In this document: piece by piece, positions 24,044 through 33,252 of the stretch | Numbering within the stretch: position 1 is the stretch's first letter | Layout: every line of letters starts with the position of its first letter | Notes under the pieces: model-generated | What the model was told of the DNA's origin: nothing | The model's input: only the letters and a program-made list of their open reading frames with translations | The model's database searches: none | Made by a program: the position numbers and the translations under genes | Origin: Nonomuraea sp. PA05 | GTDB taxonomy: Bacteria; Actinomycetota; Actinomycetes; Streptosporangiales; Streptosporangiaceae | Direction: 5' to 3' | Assembly: GCF_008086045.1 (NCBI RefSeq) | Contig: NZ_VSEY01000031.1 | Location: forward strand, 1-64,000 | DNA: 64,000 nt

Positions 24044-24865
24044 CTACGCCAGAACGCGCAGAGCTGAGGCGGGGTCGTCGGCGTAGAAGCGGATCGTGGT
24101 GACGTGCGCGCGACGGCCGAGGGGCCGGGTGATGGCTATCGGCTCGGTCAGGTGGACGATCAGGTTGGTCTGCGCGTCCACCCCCAGCGTGAGCCGGCCG
24201 TCCGCCACCTCGATCGCGCGGCGCGCGTCGTAGTTGCGGCTCGCCTTGACGGAGGCGATCAGCTCGCGCGGGACGCGCAGGTCGAAGTACGCGCCGTAGC
24301 GGACGCGCAGTTCGTCCGCGGTCACGACATGCGGCCGGGTGGCGGACGCCGCCCCGAGGGCCAGCACGAACAGGAGCTGGTAGACGTCGGCCGCCATGAC
24401 GATGGCGCGCAGGCCGGCCTCGGCGTCCGAGACCGCCAGCATCCACTCCAGGGCGACGGCCTGCACGACCACGGCGAACAGCAGCATCAGCAGCAACGGC
24501 CGCTGATTCCTCGCATACGCCACGGCGATGCCGCCGGGCGGCACCCCGTCCTGACGCCGGCTGACCCACAGAGCGAAGCTGGCCAGGTTCCTGCGCTCCG
24601 CTCGCATGAGCATGCGCACCTGCAGCGGCACCAGCGCATCGGCGACCGTCCGCAGCGCGTCCCATGGCGCGGCGCCGGCCTCACGCGCGGCCCTGAAAAG
24701 CCGGTACACGTGCAGGTATCCCACGGTGGACAGGGGCGCGATCAACGCCGCGGCCACCAGCCCCGCCGGCATGGGCGTCAACCGTCCAGAAACGATCAGC
24801 ACAGCGACGAGCAGGTCCAGGGCCGCCACTGCGCACAGACCGTTCCGGGAGAGGCTGAGCCGCAT
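24044..24865 (-). CDS. Hypothetical membrane protein
   Basis: 273 residues. The ATG at 24865 is preferred to the one at 24871 by spacing from GGAAGG. About four hydrophobic segments are visible: LCAVAALDLLVAVLIVSG, LVAAALIAPLSTVGYLHVY, a pair around LLLMLLFAVVVQAVALEWML and YQLLFVLALGAASA. A soluble C-terminal domain of about 100 residues follows, with alternating strands (ELRVRYGAYFDLRVPRELIA to VTTIRFYADDPASALRVLA) that resemble a PH-like fold used by small actinobacterial membrane proteins. No function is recognised. It may share a promoter with the cyclase gene 45 bp upstream on the same strand. Confidence 0.7.
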   Translation of the reverse strand: MRLSLSRNGLCAVAALDLLVAVLIVSGRLTPMPAGLVAAALIAPLSTVGYLHVYRLFRAAREAGAAPWDALRTVADALVPLQVRMLMRAERRNLASFALWVSRRQDGVPPGGIAVAYARNQRPLLLMLLFAVVVQAVALEWMLAVSDAEAGLRAIVMAADVYQLLFVLALGAASATRPHVVTADELRVRYGAYFDLRVPRELIASVKASRNYDARRAIEVADGRLTLGVDAQTNLIVHLTEPIAITRPLGRRAHVTTIRFYADDPASALRVLA

Positions 24866-24910
24866 TCTCATGTCCTTCCATCAGACAAGGATCATGGTAG
24901 CTTCCTGCGG

Positions 24911-25867
24911 TCAGAAGGTGGCGATCGGGTTGACCGGGCTGCCGGACGTGCCCGCGAAACGGACCGGCGCGACAGAGAGGTGGAAGTCCCACTGGCCGAG
25001 CTCGGCTGCCGTCGTCGCGCACGCCTCCAGGTCACAGTTGTCGAGCATCCACAACCCCATCGCGACGAGGCTCACGGCGTGCACCGGCATCAGCACGCCG
25101 TCGTACCCCGACGGCTGAACGTCCTGAGGGGTGTCGGCGCCGATCAGGGCGACCTCCCGTTCGTGCAGCCACGGCAGGCAGGACGCGTGCCAGCCCGCCT
25201 GCTTGAGACCGCCGGCCACACCGGTCTCGTGCCGGACGCGGCCGTGGCCGGTGCGCAGGAGCACCGCGTCGCCGGGTCGTACGCGCACACCCTGGCGGCG
25301 TTCGGCCTCCTCGAGGTCTTCGGGGAACACGCCCTCCCCCGGGGCCAGCGACGGCACGTCGCGGACCTTCGCGATGTCCAGCAGGACGCCACGCGTGACG
25401 ATCCCGTTCGCCGCCGCCGTGACGGCCGCCCACTGCGATCCGTTCGTGGCGTCGACCAGCGAGTGCGGCCGGCCGTTGTACATCTTGCCGTCCCAGAAGA
25501 TGTGGCACGGCGAGTCGATGTGGGTGATGGTGTTGCCGTGGAAGGTGACGCCGAGCCGTTCCATCGAGAAGCCCCAGCGCCGGTCGTTGCGGAATCCGGG
25601 CGCCGGCATGTGCTCGGCGCCCGGCATGTCGGCGGCGCACGGGCACGCCGTCGTCGACCGCTCCATCTCCTTCGGCACGGCGACCTCCCACGCGCACGAC
25701 ACGCTCCTGCCGTGACGCACGGCTTGCGCCGCCGCCAGCCGGACGTCGTCGGTGACGTGGTTGAGAGTGCCCAGCTCGTCGTCTTCGCCCCACCGGCCCC
25801 AGTTCGACAACGTGTTGAAGTATTCGAGCACGTCGTCCTGCGTCGGCATCGGTCGCCCTGCGGTCAT
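24911..25867 (-). CDS. Cyclase-family (kynurenine-formamidase-like) metal hydrolase
   Basis: 318 residues of the PF04199 family, which cleaves amide or lactone bonds using two metals. The signature HGNTITHIDSPCH supplies His110, His116, Asp118 and His122, close to the consensus HxGTHxDxPxH but with Asn in place of Gly112. VLLRTGHG and SYDG-like PSGYDGVLMPVHAVSL are the other conserved blocks. The family includes kynurenine formamidase, isatin hydrolase and polyketide cyclases. The extended form of about 315 residues is the uncharacterised actinobacterial branch. GGAGGAG lies upstream of the ATG. It is on the same strand as the membrane protein. Confidence 0.85.
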   Translation of the reverse strand: MTAGRPMPTQDDVLEYFNTLSNWGRWGEDDELGTLNHVTDDVRLAAAQAVRHGRSVSCAWEVAVPKEMERSTTACPCAADMPGAEHMPAPGFRNDRRWGFSMERLGVTFHGNTITHIDSPCHIFWDGKMYNGRPHSLVDATNGSQWAAVTAAANGIVTRGVLLDIAKVRDVPSLAPGEGVFPEDLEEAERRQGVRVRPGDAVLLRTGHGRVRHETGVAGGLKQAGWHASCLPWLHEREVALIGADTPQDVQPSGYDGVLMPVHAVSLVAMGLWMLDNCDLEACATTAAELGQWDFHLSVAPVRFAGTSGSPVNPIATF

Positions 25868-25904
25868 CCCAGCATCGGCTCCTCCGGTCGCGCGGTTCGA
25901 GGCA

Positions 25905-26180
25905 TCAGAGGCGGGATTTCCCGCCCTGTGCCCAGGGTCGCTGAGCCGGGATGGTACTAGGTCGGCGGGCGGGCGGGGAGGGGCCGTTCACGAACATCTG
26001 GGCCGCCCGACCGGCGACTAGCGGGAGCGGGGCGCTACGGTTCTTGATCTGGCCGCGCTTGATGGCCCGCCTCAGGTTCGTCGAGGGGTCGGAGCAGTCG
26101 CGGAACAAGTAGGCGCGGACCCGTCCGGCGGGTCCGGCCACGGCGATCAGGCTGACGGCGGCGGGGGTGACCAGCGCCAT
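25905..26180 (-). CDS. Small hypothetical ORF in the 25868-26290 gap
   Basis: A 91-residue ORF whose start looks like a short signal (MALVTPAAVSLIAVAGPAGR) followed by VRAYLFRDCSDPSTNLRRAI. No good ribosome site and no homology are recognised. The second half is proline- and arginine-rich, like random high-GC frames. It is listed because it is the only candidate in the 423-bp gap. The rest of the gap holds only a small hairpin, GCCGGG-cct-CCCGGC at 26251-26265, before the methyltransferase. Confidence 0.3.
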   Translation of the reverse strand: MALVTPAAVSLIAVAGPAGRVRAYLFRDCSDPSTNLRRAIKRGQIKNRSAPLPLVAGRAAQMFVNGPSPPARRPSTIPAQRPWAQGGKSRL

Positions 26181-26290
26181 GGCGAGGGCGGAGAGCTTGA
26201 TGGGGTTCTCCGTTGCCTGAGGCCGGAGTATGCGAAGGTTTTGCTCTCAAGCCGGGCCTCCCGGCCACCCACACGTGCTTACCTGGGACG

Positions 26291-27010
26291 ATGGGCGTGA
26301 CAAGTTCCTTCGACGATCCCGAGGTCGCCGCCGCGTACGCCAAGTGGCGGGCACGCGACCTGGCCTGGCTGCTGGGCTACCCCTTCCTGTTCCGCGCGCT
26401 GGAACCGGAGGGCGACGGCGGCGGAAGCGGCCCGATGCTGGACGTCGGTTGCGGCCACGGCGAGGTGGCGGTGGAGGTGGCCCGCCGGTTCGCGAGCCCG
26501 GTGGTGGCGGTGGACGCCTCGCCCGCGATGCTCGAGGTCGCCCGGCGCGAGCACGCCCACCCGTCGGTGACCTACCACCAGGCCGAGGGACGGCGACTCG
26601 ACTTCCTGGACACGGCCTCCATGGCCGCGGCCTACTCCGCGTTCGTGCTGCTGATGCAGCCGTCGCGGGCGGCCATCCAGGCGCTGGCCGACGAGGTCGG
26701 CAGGGTGCTGCGCCCCGGCGCGCGGTTCGCGGTCCTGGACATCGACCATTCGCGCTCCACCGTCCTGGCCCGGCGGCCCGCCGCCGAGGGCGAACAGATC
26801 ACGGTCCAGGTGGGCGACACCGAGATCCACGACTACTACTGGCTTCCCGGGACCTACACCGAGATCCTGGAGCGAGCCGGGTTCGCCGATGTCGCAGTCG
26901 AATGGCTGACCTGGGAGGGGGTCGCCGATCCTGTGCTGTTCTCGTGGCGTGACCGCGCCCCCGGGCCGGTCACCTGCTCCCTCATCGTCCTGTCAGGCAC
27001 CCGCCGCTGA
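26291..27010 (+). CDS. SAM-dependent class I methyltransferase
   Basis: 239 residues from the ATG at 26291. Motif I is MLDVGCGHGEVAVEVARRF (about 49-67). VVAVDASPAML gives the acidic ribose contact, and later VGRVLRPGARFAVLDIDHSR is motif III. The N-terminal SSFDDPEVAAAYAKWRARDL resembles small-molecule C- or O-methyltransferases. The ribosome site is weak (GGGACG). No pathway partner is adjacent. It is convergent with RHS1, with a perfect 34-bp palindrome between them. Confidence 0.85.
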   Translation: MGVTSSFDDPEVAAAYAKWRARDLAWLLGYPFLFRALEPEGDGGGSGPMLDVGCGHGEVAVEVARRFASPVVAVDASPAMLEVARREHAHPSVTYHQAEGRRLDFLDTASMAAAYSAFVLLMQPSRAAIQALADEVGRVLRPGARFAVLDIDHSRSTVLARRPAAEGEQITVQVGDTEIHDYYWLPGTYTEILERAGFADVAVEWLTWEGVADPVLFSWRDRAPGPVTCSLIVLSGTRR

Positions 27011-27016
27011 CGGGAC

Positions 27017-27050
27017 GGCCCTGGAGCGGGCGGCCGCCCGCTCCAGGGCC
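27017..27050. terminator. 34-bp perfect palindrome between methyltransferase and RHS1
   Basis: Positions 27017-27050 are fully self-complementary (17-bp arms beginning GGCCCTGGAGCGGGCGG). It starts 6 bp after the methyltransferase stop and ends 5 bp before the RHS1 stop. It probably ends both convergent transcripts. Confidence 0.8.
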
Positions 27051-27055
27051 TTCGG

Positions 27056-30000
27056 TCAGCGGATGCCCAGGTCGGTCCACTTGAGCACGTACCCGGAGTT
27101 GACGTTGGCGTTGAGCCAGGCTCCGCCCAGGCTGAAGCGGGCGCCGACGCCATACGACGTCTGGATCGAGTGGTTCAGCTCGCCCTCGAAGTTGGCCTCG
27201 GGCGATATCCCCTTCCCGCCGCCGCCGACGCCGACGTACACCTCGCGGCCGTAGTCGAGCGATGTGTCGAACCCGTTGTTGACTTTGGTGGCGTCCTCTG
27301 TGTTCAGCCTGGTGGAGACGGCCACGCTGACCCCGGCGCCGAGGTGGAGGCCGATCTTGGCGCCCGTGCTGACCGTCAGCCCCACCCTGTCGAAGTTGAC
27401 GCACACGTTGGCGGCGACCGCGATGAGGACGCCCTTCGTCGCCTCCACGCAGACCGAGCCCGACTGGTACTTCACCAGGTTCGAGATCTCGATCAGGCCG
27501 TGGTCGCCCAAGGTCTGCTGGACGACCTCTGCCTTGCGCTGTTCGGTGCGGCGCGCCGCCTGCCAGCTCGTCAGCCCGCTCGCCGGCCCCCGGCCCGGCT
27601 TGTGCAGGCACCCTCGATGGCACTCGCCGTCCGGCGCGTTACCGGTTCTGCCGCGCGCCAGGCCGACCTGCCGGCCGGTGACGCGGCTGGCCGGTCCACG
27701 GCCGGGCTTGTAGCGGCAGCCGCGGCTGCACTCGCCGTCCGGGGAGTTGGCCGTGCTGCCCCTGGCCGGGGCGTACGGCCGGTAGTGCAGGGTGCTCGCG
27801 GGCCCGGTGCCCGGTTTGTACCCGCATCCCCTGTCGCACTCGCCGTCGGGCGCGTTGCGGAAGGCCAGGCCCTCGGGGTCGCTGAAGGTGACCGGGTTCT
27901 GGCCCGCGTAGGCGTACGGCGGGAGCTGCTGCGGGTCACCCGGGTGCAGGAGCGGGTCGGGTGACAGGAAGACGCCGGTGGCGGGGTCGTAGTCGCGCTG
28001 ACCGAGCCGGGTGAGGCCGGTGGCGGCCTCCTTGGCGCCGTTGACGAAGTCGCGGTCGCCGGGCCAGGACGGCGGTTGCGCGCCGCGCGGGGCGCCGAAC
28101 GGGTCGAAGCGGCGCTTGGTCGCCGCCCAGGTGACGGAGTCGATGGCCAGCTCCGGCGTGCCGTTGCGGTCGGCCATCGTGTATCTGAGCCCGGCGGCGG
28201 TGCGTGCCGCCATGGTGCTGTCGCCGTGCCGGTAGAACCGGGTGCCGGTCAGCTTGCCCGTCGCCTTGTCCAGGCGGAGCATGCCGCCGGGCAGGTGCAG
28301 CGTGGCGCCCGCCTCGTCGCGGCTGAGCAGCAGCCCGCCGTCGGGGGCGTACACGCGATCGACGTCGCCGCCGACCGCGCCCTCCTCGGTCACCTCGGTC
28401 ATCAGGCCCTCGGCGTTCCAGGACAGGGTGCGGTCGCCGGCGGCGCCGCGCCAGCCCACGACGTTGCCCGCGGGGTCGTAGTCGTAGGTGTCGGTCCTGT
28501 TCCCGGCCGGGCCGGTGACCTCGACGGACGTCGGGGCGTGCGGCCGGGCCTCGCCCACGTCGGGGTAGTCGGTCCTGCTGACGGTGTCCTGGGCGCCGGC
28601 CAGGCCGTGCCGGGTCTCCGTCAGCCGGCGGCCGAGGTCGTCGAAGGTGAAGCTGGACCAGTACGGGGCGGGACCGGCGGTGGCGGCGCCGGGGCCTGCC
28701 TCGCAGTCGGCCGCCGGGGTCCACGCCTCGGTGAGCCGCCGGTACCGGTCGTAGCGGAAGCACTGGACGTCGCGGACGCCGCCCGCCGCCGCGTTGTCGA
28801 TCTTGGTGACGTTGCCTGCGGGATCGTACTGGTAGGCGGTGTCGTCGACCTTGAGCGCGCCCGCCTTCTCCTGCTCCACCAGGGAGCGGGTCAGCCGCCG
28901 GGTGGCGGGATCGTAGTACTGCGAGTGCCAGATCAACGGGTTGGCCTTGTCGCCCAGGTGGTACTGGGTGGGCTCGCCGAGCTCGGTGTAGGCCGTCTTG
29001 CTCACGTACGTGGCGGCGCCGGTGACGGTGTTGAGCCCGCCCAGCCCGTCGTAGGTGTAGACGAGGGTCTCGGCGCGCAGGTCGCCGATGGCGGGCATGA
29101 CGACCGAGGCGGTGCTGCCGTCGGCGAGGAAGGTGCTGGTCGTGGTGTAGGTGCCGGCCAGGCCGCCCTCCGCCGCGGGGATGCCGATCGACTGGCCGGT
29201 GATGCGGTAGCCCTGGTCGTAGCCGGTGACGGCGTTGACGTAGGCGTCCGTCCCTGCGTACCGGGTGACGGAGGTGAGCCGCCCCTTGGCCAGCGTGTCG
29301 TACACCCAGGCGGCGAGCTTGTCGCCCTGCGGCCCGTCGCGGCGGGTGGTGACCGGCCGGCCGAGGTCGTCGTACTCGTGGGCGATCGTCTGGCCGCGCG
29401 CGTCCGTGCTGGTCAGCATCCGGCCCGCGGCGTCGTAGGTGCGGGTGCTGTCGCCCTTGTCGGGGTCGTGGGAGGCGATCCGCCGGTGCCGCGCGTCGTA
29501 GCCGAAGCGCCATTCGTTGCCGTCGGCGTCACGGATGGCGGCGAGGGCGCCGGCCTTGGTGTACCTGTAGGTGGTGGCGGTGTAGGCGCCGGACGGCTTG
29601 CCTGACTCGTACTGGCGCAGCTCGGTGGTCCGCCCCCGGGCGTCGGTGTACGTCGCCGTGGGCGTCTCGCCCGGGGGAGGCGTCACCGCGACGTGGTCGC
29701 CGCCGTACTCCGTGGTGGTCTCCGACTGCTTGTGGTTGAACGCCTCCAGCCTGGACAGCACCTCACGCCCGGCGCCGTCGTACTCGGTGACGGTCTGGCT
29801 GGGGATGAGCGTGTCGTCCTGGGGCGCCAGCAGCGAGCCGCCGGGCGCCCCCGCCACGTGGTAGCCCGCGTTGGCGCGGGCCACCAGGCCGCGGGCGTTG
29901 TAGTGGGTGTCGGTGACCAGCTTGCCGCCGCCCCAGGTGTGTTCCTGGGTCTGGCGGGGCCGCAGGAAGCCGTCGTACAGGGCGTAGGAGGCGACCAGGT

Positions 30001-33000
30001 TGCCGTTCGCCTTCATGGTCTCGGTCGCCACGTAGGTCGCGGCGTCGGGGCGGACGACGTAGGTGTAGCGCGAGTTCGGGCTCTGGCCCGCGGCGGCGGA
30101 CCTGCCGGGCAGCCACACCCCTGCCACCCGCCCGAGCGCGTCGTAGCGCAGGTCGGTGCGCCGCTGGTTGGCGTCGACGACGGTCTCGGGCACGCCGAGC
30201 AGCCTGTGCATGGTGGTGGTCGTGGCGTGTCCCAGCGGGTTGGTCGTGACCACCGTCCGCGGTGGCCCGGTGGGCGGCTCGTAGGCGGTGGTGGTCTCGT
30301 GGCCCAGCGCGTCGTGGGAGGTGACCACCCGGCCGTAGACGTCGTGGGTGGCACGGCTCGTCGTCACGTGGCGCGGCTCTCCCGCCTCGTAGGCCTCGGT
30401 CTCCTCGATCTTCGTGACGTCGCCCTTCCCCACCTGGCCGAGGTCCTTGCCGTCGTAGTAGGTCCGCACGTCGGAGATGCCGTCCTCGGGGAACTGCGGC
30501 GTCCCTCCGCACTTCGTGCCGTACGTCCGCACCCGGCTCGGCAGGGAGAGCAGCCAGGCGCCGGTGTCGCGGGCGTAGGAGGTCTCGGTGCAGCGGTCGT
30601 CCGCGGCGGTGGAGGTGTCGCCGAGGTCGTCCACCTTGACGGGCAGCCCCGCGTCGTCGTACGTGGTGTGCGTCTCGGTCCGCCGCCAGCCGCCCGCCGA
30701 CAGCGCCGTGCGGGTGGCGGTGCGCTCGATGAGCACCTGGTGGGCCTTGTGCGGGCCCTGCGTGGCGGTCAGGCGGGCCAGCGGGTCGTTGATGACGCCC
30801 GAGACCACCGGGCCGTTCACTCCGTCGTAGGTGATCTGCTCGCGCAGGAACCCGGCGAGCTGCGGGTCGTCGGCCAGCGTCCGGCCGGCCGAGTCGGTGA
30901 TCGACGCGGTCCGCGTGCCGCCGCCGGAGCGGTGGTCGCCGTTCATCCCGCGGAAGAACTGGTAGCGGGTGGCGTTCTCCTTCGGGTCGCCGGGGTCGCG
31001 CGGGTCCCCCTGCCGCACGAGGACCTTCTCGTAGCCGCGCCAGCCGGTCCAGGAGCGGTAGTCGGCCTTGACGAACGGGTCGTCGTTGTACGCCCAGGCG
31101 GCGGGGCCCTCGTAGTCGTAGCTGGTGAACTCGGTCGCCGCGCCGCCGGTCCGGTCGATCTTGGCGACGTTCGCCACCACGTACTTGTGGAACCAGTCGT
31201 CGATCGGGCCGCTCAGCCACGGCGCCCACCGCACGGGGAAACAGCTCTTGCCGTTGCCGTCGGGGGTGGGCAGGGCGTCGGCGGCGCACTCGGCGGAGCG
31301 GTACGTGATCACCGTCTGCCCGCCCGACTCGCCGTTGACGGCGTACAGGCGGAACTTCTTCATCGGCGGCAGGCCGTCCTGCGTGGAGTTGACCCGGTTG
31401 GCCAGGGCGATGCCGTCGAAGGTGACGGGCGGCAGCGCGGCCTGCCCGCCGGCCAGGCCGGTGCGGGTGACGCCGCTCAGCCACAGCACCGGGCTGGTGC
31501 CGTCGTCGGGCTTGGGGTAGGCGTGCGTGAAGGTCCAGCGGTCGACGTCGCGGTAGGCCGTGCCGTCCCACACCTGGCTGGTGACGGAGGCGAGCCGTTT
31601 GGTGGACCAGAAGGTCGGGGCCCAGTGGTCGCGGCAGGTGGCCGCCTCGCAGTTCTGGTCCCAGGGGACGTCCGGCCAGCTCTCCTTGGTGCGGGTGGCG
31701 CAGTTGGCGCCGGGCAGGCAGCGGTCGGCGGTCGTGAGGACCAGTTGCGCGGGCGCTCTGGTCACGCCGTCGCGGGTGCCGTACTCGATCCGGGTCAGCG
31801 TGCCGCCGCGCGTGTAGAGCGCCTTCTCGGCGCCGAGGTTGGCGCCGTAGGCGTTGTCCTCCTTGGCGTAGAAGTAGGTCATCGTGTTGCCGTGCGGGTC
31901 CACGACGCGGTCCAGGTTCCACCGCCACGCCTGCGCACAGCGCGAGGTGGCGAAGCTGCCGGACGCGCACGGCTCGCCGGCCTGGTTGCCGTACACCGGC
32001 ACCGTCCAGGCCGACTGCGTCTCCGGCCGCGAGCCGAAGAAGTACTGGGTGCCGTCCACGGTCGTGACCTTCCAGTGCTCGCCGTCGTCGTCACCGTTGG
32101 ACGCGCCGTCGAGCCGCTCCACGCGCGTGCCGTCGTCGTCCTTGGGCCGCCACGTCTTGCGGGCCTCGTCGTAGACGAGCACGCCGGAGCGCCCGCTGAG
32201 CGACAGTGTGGCGTTCTGGCCGGCCCAGCACTGGTCGTAGGTGGCCGGGCTGCCGCCGGCGGTGTCGTCCGCGCACGTCTTGTAACGCCGCTCGACGAAC
32301 CCCGGCCACAGGTTCCAGCCCTCCCCCAGCCACGACGGCTGGTTGTTGGTGGTGGACACCCGGCCGTCCACGGCGCTGGAGGCGTACGACAGCGCCAGGT
32401 CCGGCTGCAGGCCGCCCGGCACGTCCGGCGCGGCGAGCGGGTAGCTCCAGGAGAAGTCGCCGGTCTGCAGCGACACGTCCCACGACCCCGACGGCGCCAG
32501 CGACGTCGCGGTGTAGTCGCCGGAGACGCCGGACGGCGCGGCGGCCAGGGCGAGCGTGGCGTCCTGCGCGCCGGCCTCGGCTCGCACGCGCAGCCGGCCG
32601 TTGCGCGGGTCGTTGCGGCCGGGCAGCACGGACGGCCGGCACTCCTCGGACGCCGGGTCGGCCGCCGCGCAGTCCGGGATCCGCAGCACCCGCAGGCGTG
32701 CGGCCCAGTCGCCGCCGTACGCCTGCCGGAACCCGGAGTAGTCGAGGGTGAGCGAGACCCGGCCCGTCGCGCTCTGCCCGTCGTTGCGCCGTACCCGCAG
32801 CAGCATGCCGGGGACGCCCGCCGCTTCGGCGGCGGCCCGGTCGAGCACCTCCACCCGGACGGCCTTCACGCCGTCGGCGAAGCTCCCCCTGGCCTTGCCC
32901 GGCTCGGCTTCTGGCGCGCCTACCGACACCGGCAGGTCGCCGGCCGGCTGTTCGCCCACGGTGGGCACGGTTACGTCGACGGCCCCCGTGGCGGGCCAGG

Positions 33001-33250
33001 TCACGGACGGGGTGCCGGTCATGGCGTGCTTGGCGACGTTGTCCTCGCCCACGGGCTTGGCCGGCACCGCCACGACGGGGACCGGAGGTTCGCTCTGCGG
33101 CGGGGTGGGCTGAACGTCCGCGGCCGCCCGCGCGGCGGACGCCGGCCGCACCGCCGTGATCGTCAGTGAGGCGGGCAGAAGTAACAAGGCGGCCAGTGCC
33201 GCCGCCGCCCGGCGAAGGCGGCGGCCGGCGGGTGGTCCAGAGTCGATCAT
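27056..33250 (-). CDS. Secreted RHS/YD-repeat protein 1 (cassette A)
   Basis: 2064 residues from the ATG at 33250, 2 bp after the LamG1 stop. A signal peptide is visible (RRLRRAAAALAALLLLPASL, then SASAA-like PASAARAA). Residues 100-900 form the large N-terminal shell domain shared with RHS2 (DYSGFRQAYGG, GDFSWSYPL, NNQPSWLGEGWNLWPGF). Residues 1000-1700 hold YD/RHS repeats (YDALGRVAGVW, YDAAGRMLTSTDARGQTIAH). The RHS core ends at about 1790 with DYDPATGVFLSPDPLL and YAYAGQNPVTFSDPEGL. Beyond it come three 36-residue cysteine repeats (1799-1906) and a glycine-rich beta-type tip with C-x15-C-x2-FDR-x-G. RHS shells usually enclose a C-terminal toxin. No nuclease or deaminase motif is recognised here and no immunity gene follows. 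Its role may be adhesion, wall structure or a membrane-active effector. Confidence 0.9.
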   Translation of the reverse strand: MIDSGPPAGRRLRRAAAALAALLLLPASLTITAVRPASAARAAADVQPTPPQSEPPVPVVAVPAKPVGEDNVAKHAMTGTPSVTWPATGAVDVTVPTVGEQPAGDLPVSVGAPEAEPGKARGSFADGVKAVRVEVLDRAAAEAAGVPGMLLRVRRNDGQSATGRVSLTLDYSGFRQAYGGDWAARLRVLRIPDCAAADPASEECRPSVLPGRNDPRNGRLRVRAEAGAQDATLALAAAPSGVSGDYTATSLAPSGSWDVSLQTGDFSWSYPLAAPDVPGGLQPDLALSYASSAVDGRVSTTNNQPSWLGEGWNLWPGFVERRYKTCADDTAGGSPATYDQCWAGQNATLSLSGRSGVLVYDEARKTWRPKDDDGTRVERLDGASNGDDDGEHWKVTTVDGTQYFFGSRPETQSAWTVPVYGNQAGEPCASGSFATSRCAQAWRWNLDRVVDPHGNTMTYFYAKEDNAYGANLGAEKALYTRGGTLTRIEYGTRDGVTRAPAQLVLTTADRCLPGANCATRTKESWPDVPWDQNCEAATCRDHWAPTFWSTKRLASVTSQVWDGTAYRDVDRWTFTHAYPKPDDGTSPVLWLSGVTRTGLAGGQAALPPVTFDGIALANRVNSTQDGLPPMKKFRLYAVNGESGGQTVITYRSAECAADALPTPDGNGKSCFPVRWAPWLSGPIDDWFHKYVVANVAKIDRTGGAATEFTSYDYEGPAAWAYNDDPFVKADYRSWTGWRGYEKVLVRQGDPRDPGDPKENATRYQFFRGMNGDHRSGGGTRTASITDSAGRTLADDPQLAGFLREQITYDGVNGPVVSGVINDPLARLTATQGPHKAHQVLIERTATRTALSAGGWRRTETHTTYDDAGLPVKVDDLGDTSTAADDRCTETSYARDTGAWLLSLPSRVRTYGTKCGGTPQFPEDGISDVRTYYDGKDLGQVGKGDVTKIEETEAYEAGEPRHVTTSRATHDVYGRVVTSHDALGHETTTAYEPPTGPPRTVVTTNPLGHATTTTMHRLLGVPETVVDANQRRTDLRYDALGRVAGVWLPGRSAAAGQSPNSRYTYVVRPDAATYVATETMKANGNLVASYALYDGFLRPRQTQEHTWGGGKLVTDTHYNARGLVARANAGYHVAGAPGGSLLAPQDDTLIPSQTVTEYDGAGREVLSRLEAFNHKQSETTTEYGGDHVAVTPPPGETPTATYTDARGRTTELRQYESGKPSGAYTATTYRYTKAGALAAIRDADGNEWRFGYDARHRRIASHDPDKGDSTRTYDAAGRMLTSTDARGQTIAHEYDDLGRPVTTRRDGPQGDKLAAWVYDTLAKGRLTSVTRYAGTDAYVNAVTGYDQGYRITGQSIGIPAAEGGLAGTYTTTSTFLADGSTASVVMPAIGDLRAETLVYTYDGLGGLNTVTGAATYVSKTAYTELGEPTQYHLGDKANPLIWHSQYYDPATRRLTRSLVEQEKAGALKVDDTAYQYDPAGNVTKIDNAAAGGVRDVQCFRYDRYRRLTEAWTPAADCEAGPGAATAGPAPYWSSFTFDDLGRRLTETRHGLAGAQDTVSRTDYPDVGEARPHAPTSVEVTGPAGNRTDTYDYDPAGNVVGWRGAAGDRTLSWNAEGLMTEVTEEGAVGGDVDRVYAPDGGLLLSRDEAGATLHLPGGMLRLDKATGKLTGTRFYRHGDSTMAARTAAGLRYTMADRNGTPELAIDSVTWAATKRRFDPFGAPRGAQPPSWPGDRDFVNGAKEAATGLTRLGQRDYDPATGVFLSPDPLLHPGDPQQLPPYAYAGQNPVTFSDPEGLAFRNAPDGECDRGCGYKPGTGPASTLHYRPYAPARGSTANSPDGECSRGCRYKPGRGPASRVTGRQVGLARGRTGNAPDGECHRGCLHKPGRGPASGLTSWQAARRTEQRKAEVVQQTLGDHGLIEISNLVKYQSGSVCVEATKGVLIAVAANVCVNFDRVGLTVSTGAKIGLHLGAGVSVAVSTRLNTEDATKVNNGFDTSLDYGREVYVGVGGGGKGISPEANFEGELNHSIQTSYGVGARFSLGGAWLNANVNSGYVLKWTDLGIR
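27578..27856 (-). repeat. Three 36-residue repeats in the RHS1 tip
   Basis: Within RHS1, the segments coding NAPDGECDRGCGYKPGTGPA, NSPDGECSRGCRYKPGRGPA and NAPDGECHRGCLHKPGRGPA (each followed by Ser) start exactly 108 bp apart (27856, 27748 and 27640 on the minus strand). Each has the pattern PDGEC-x-RGC-x2-KPG-x-GPAS, joined by 15-residue linkers. The strict period shows recent tandem duplication without indels. The paired cysteines suggest a disulfide or metal site. No known repeat family is recognised. Confidence 0.85.
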
Positions 33251-33252
33251 TC

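Noticed and set aside
27578..27856. CRISPR-like array from regular 108-bp repeats
   Set aside because: Units are in frame within RHS1, vary at codon level like protein repeats and have coding linkers. There are no unique spacers and no cas genes.
28076..33169. Long plus-strand frames across the RHS1 gene
   Set aside because: They are Val/Gly/Arg-rich mirror frames of the YD-repeat gene with no recognisable domain.
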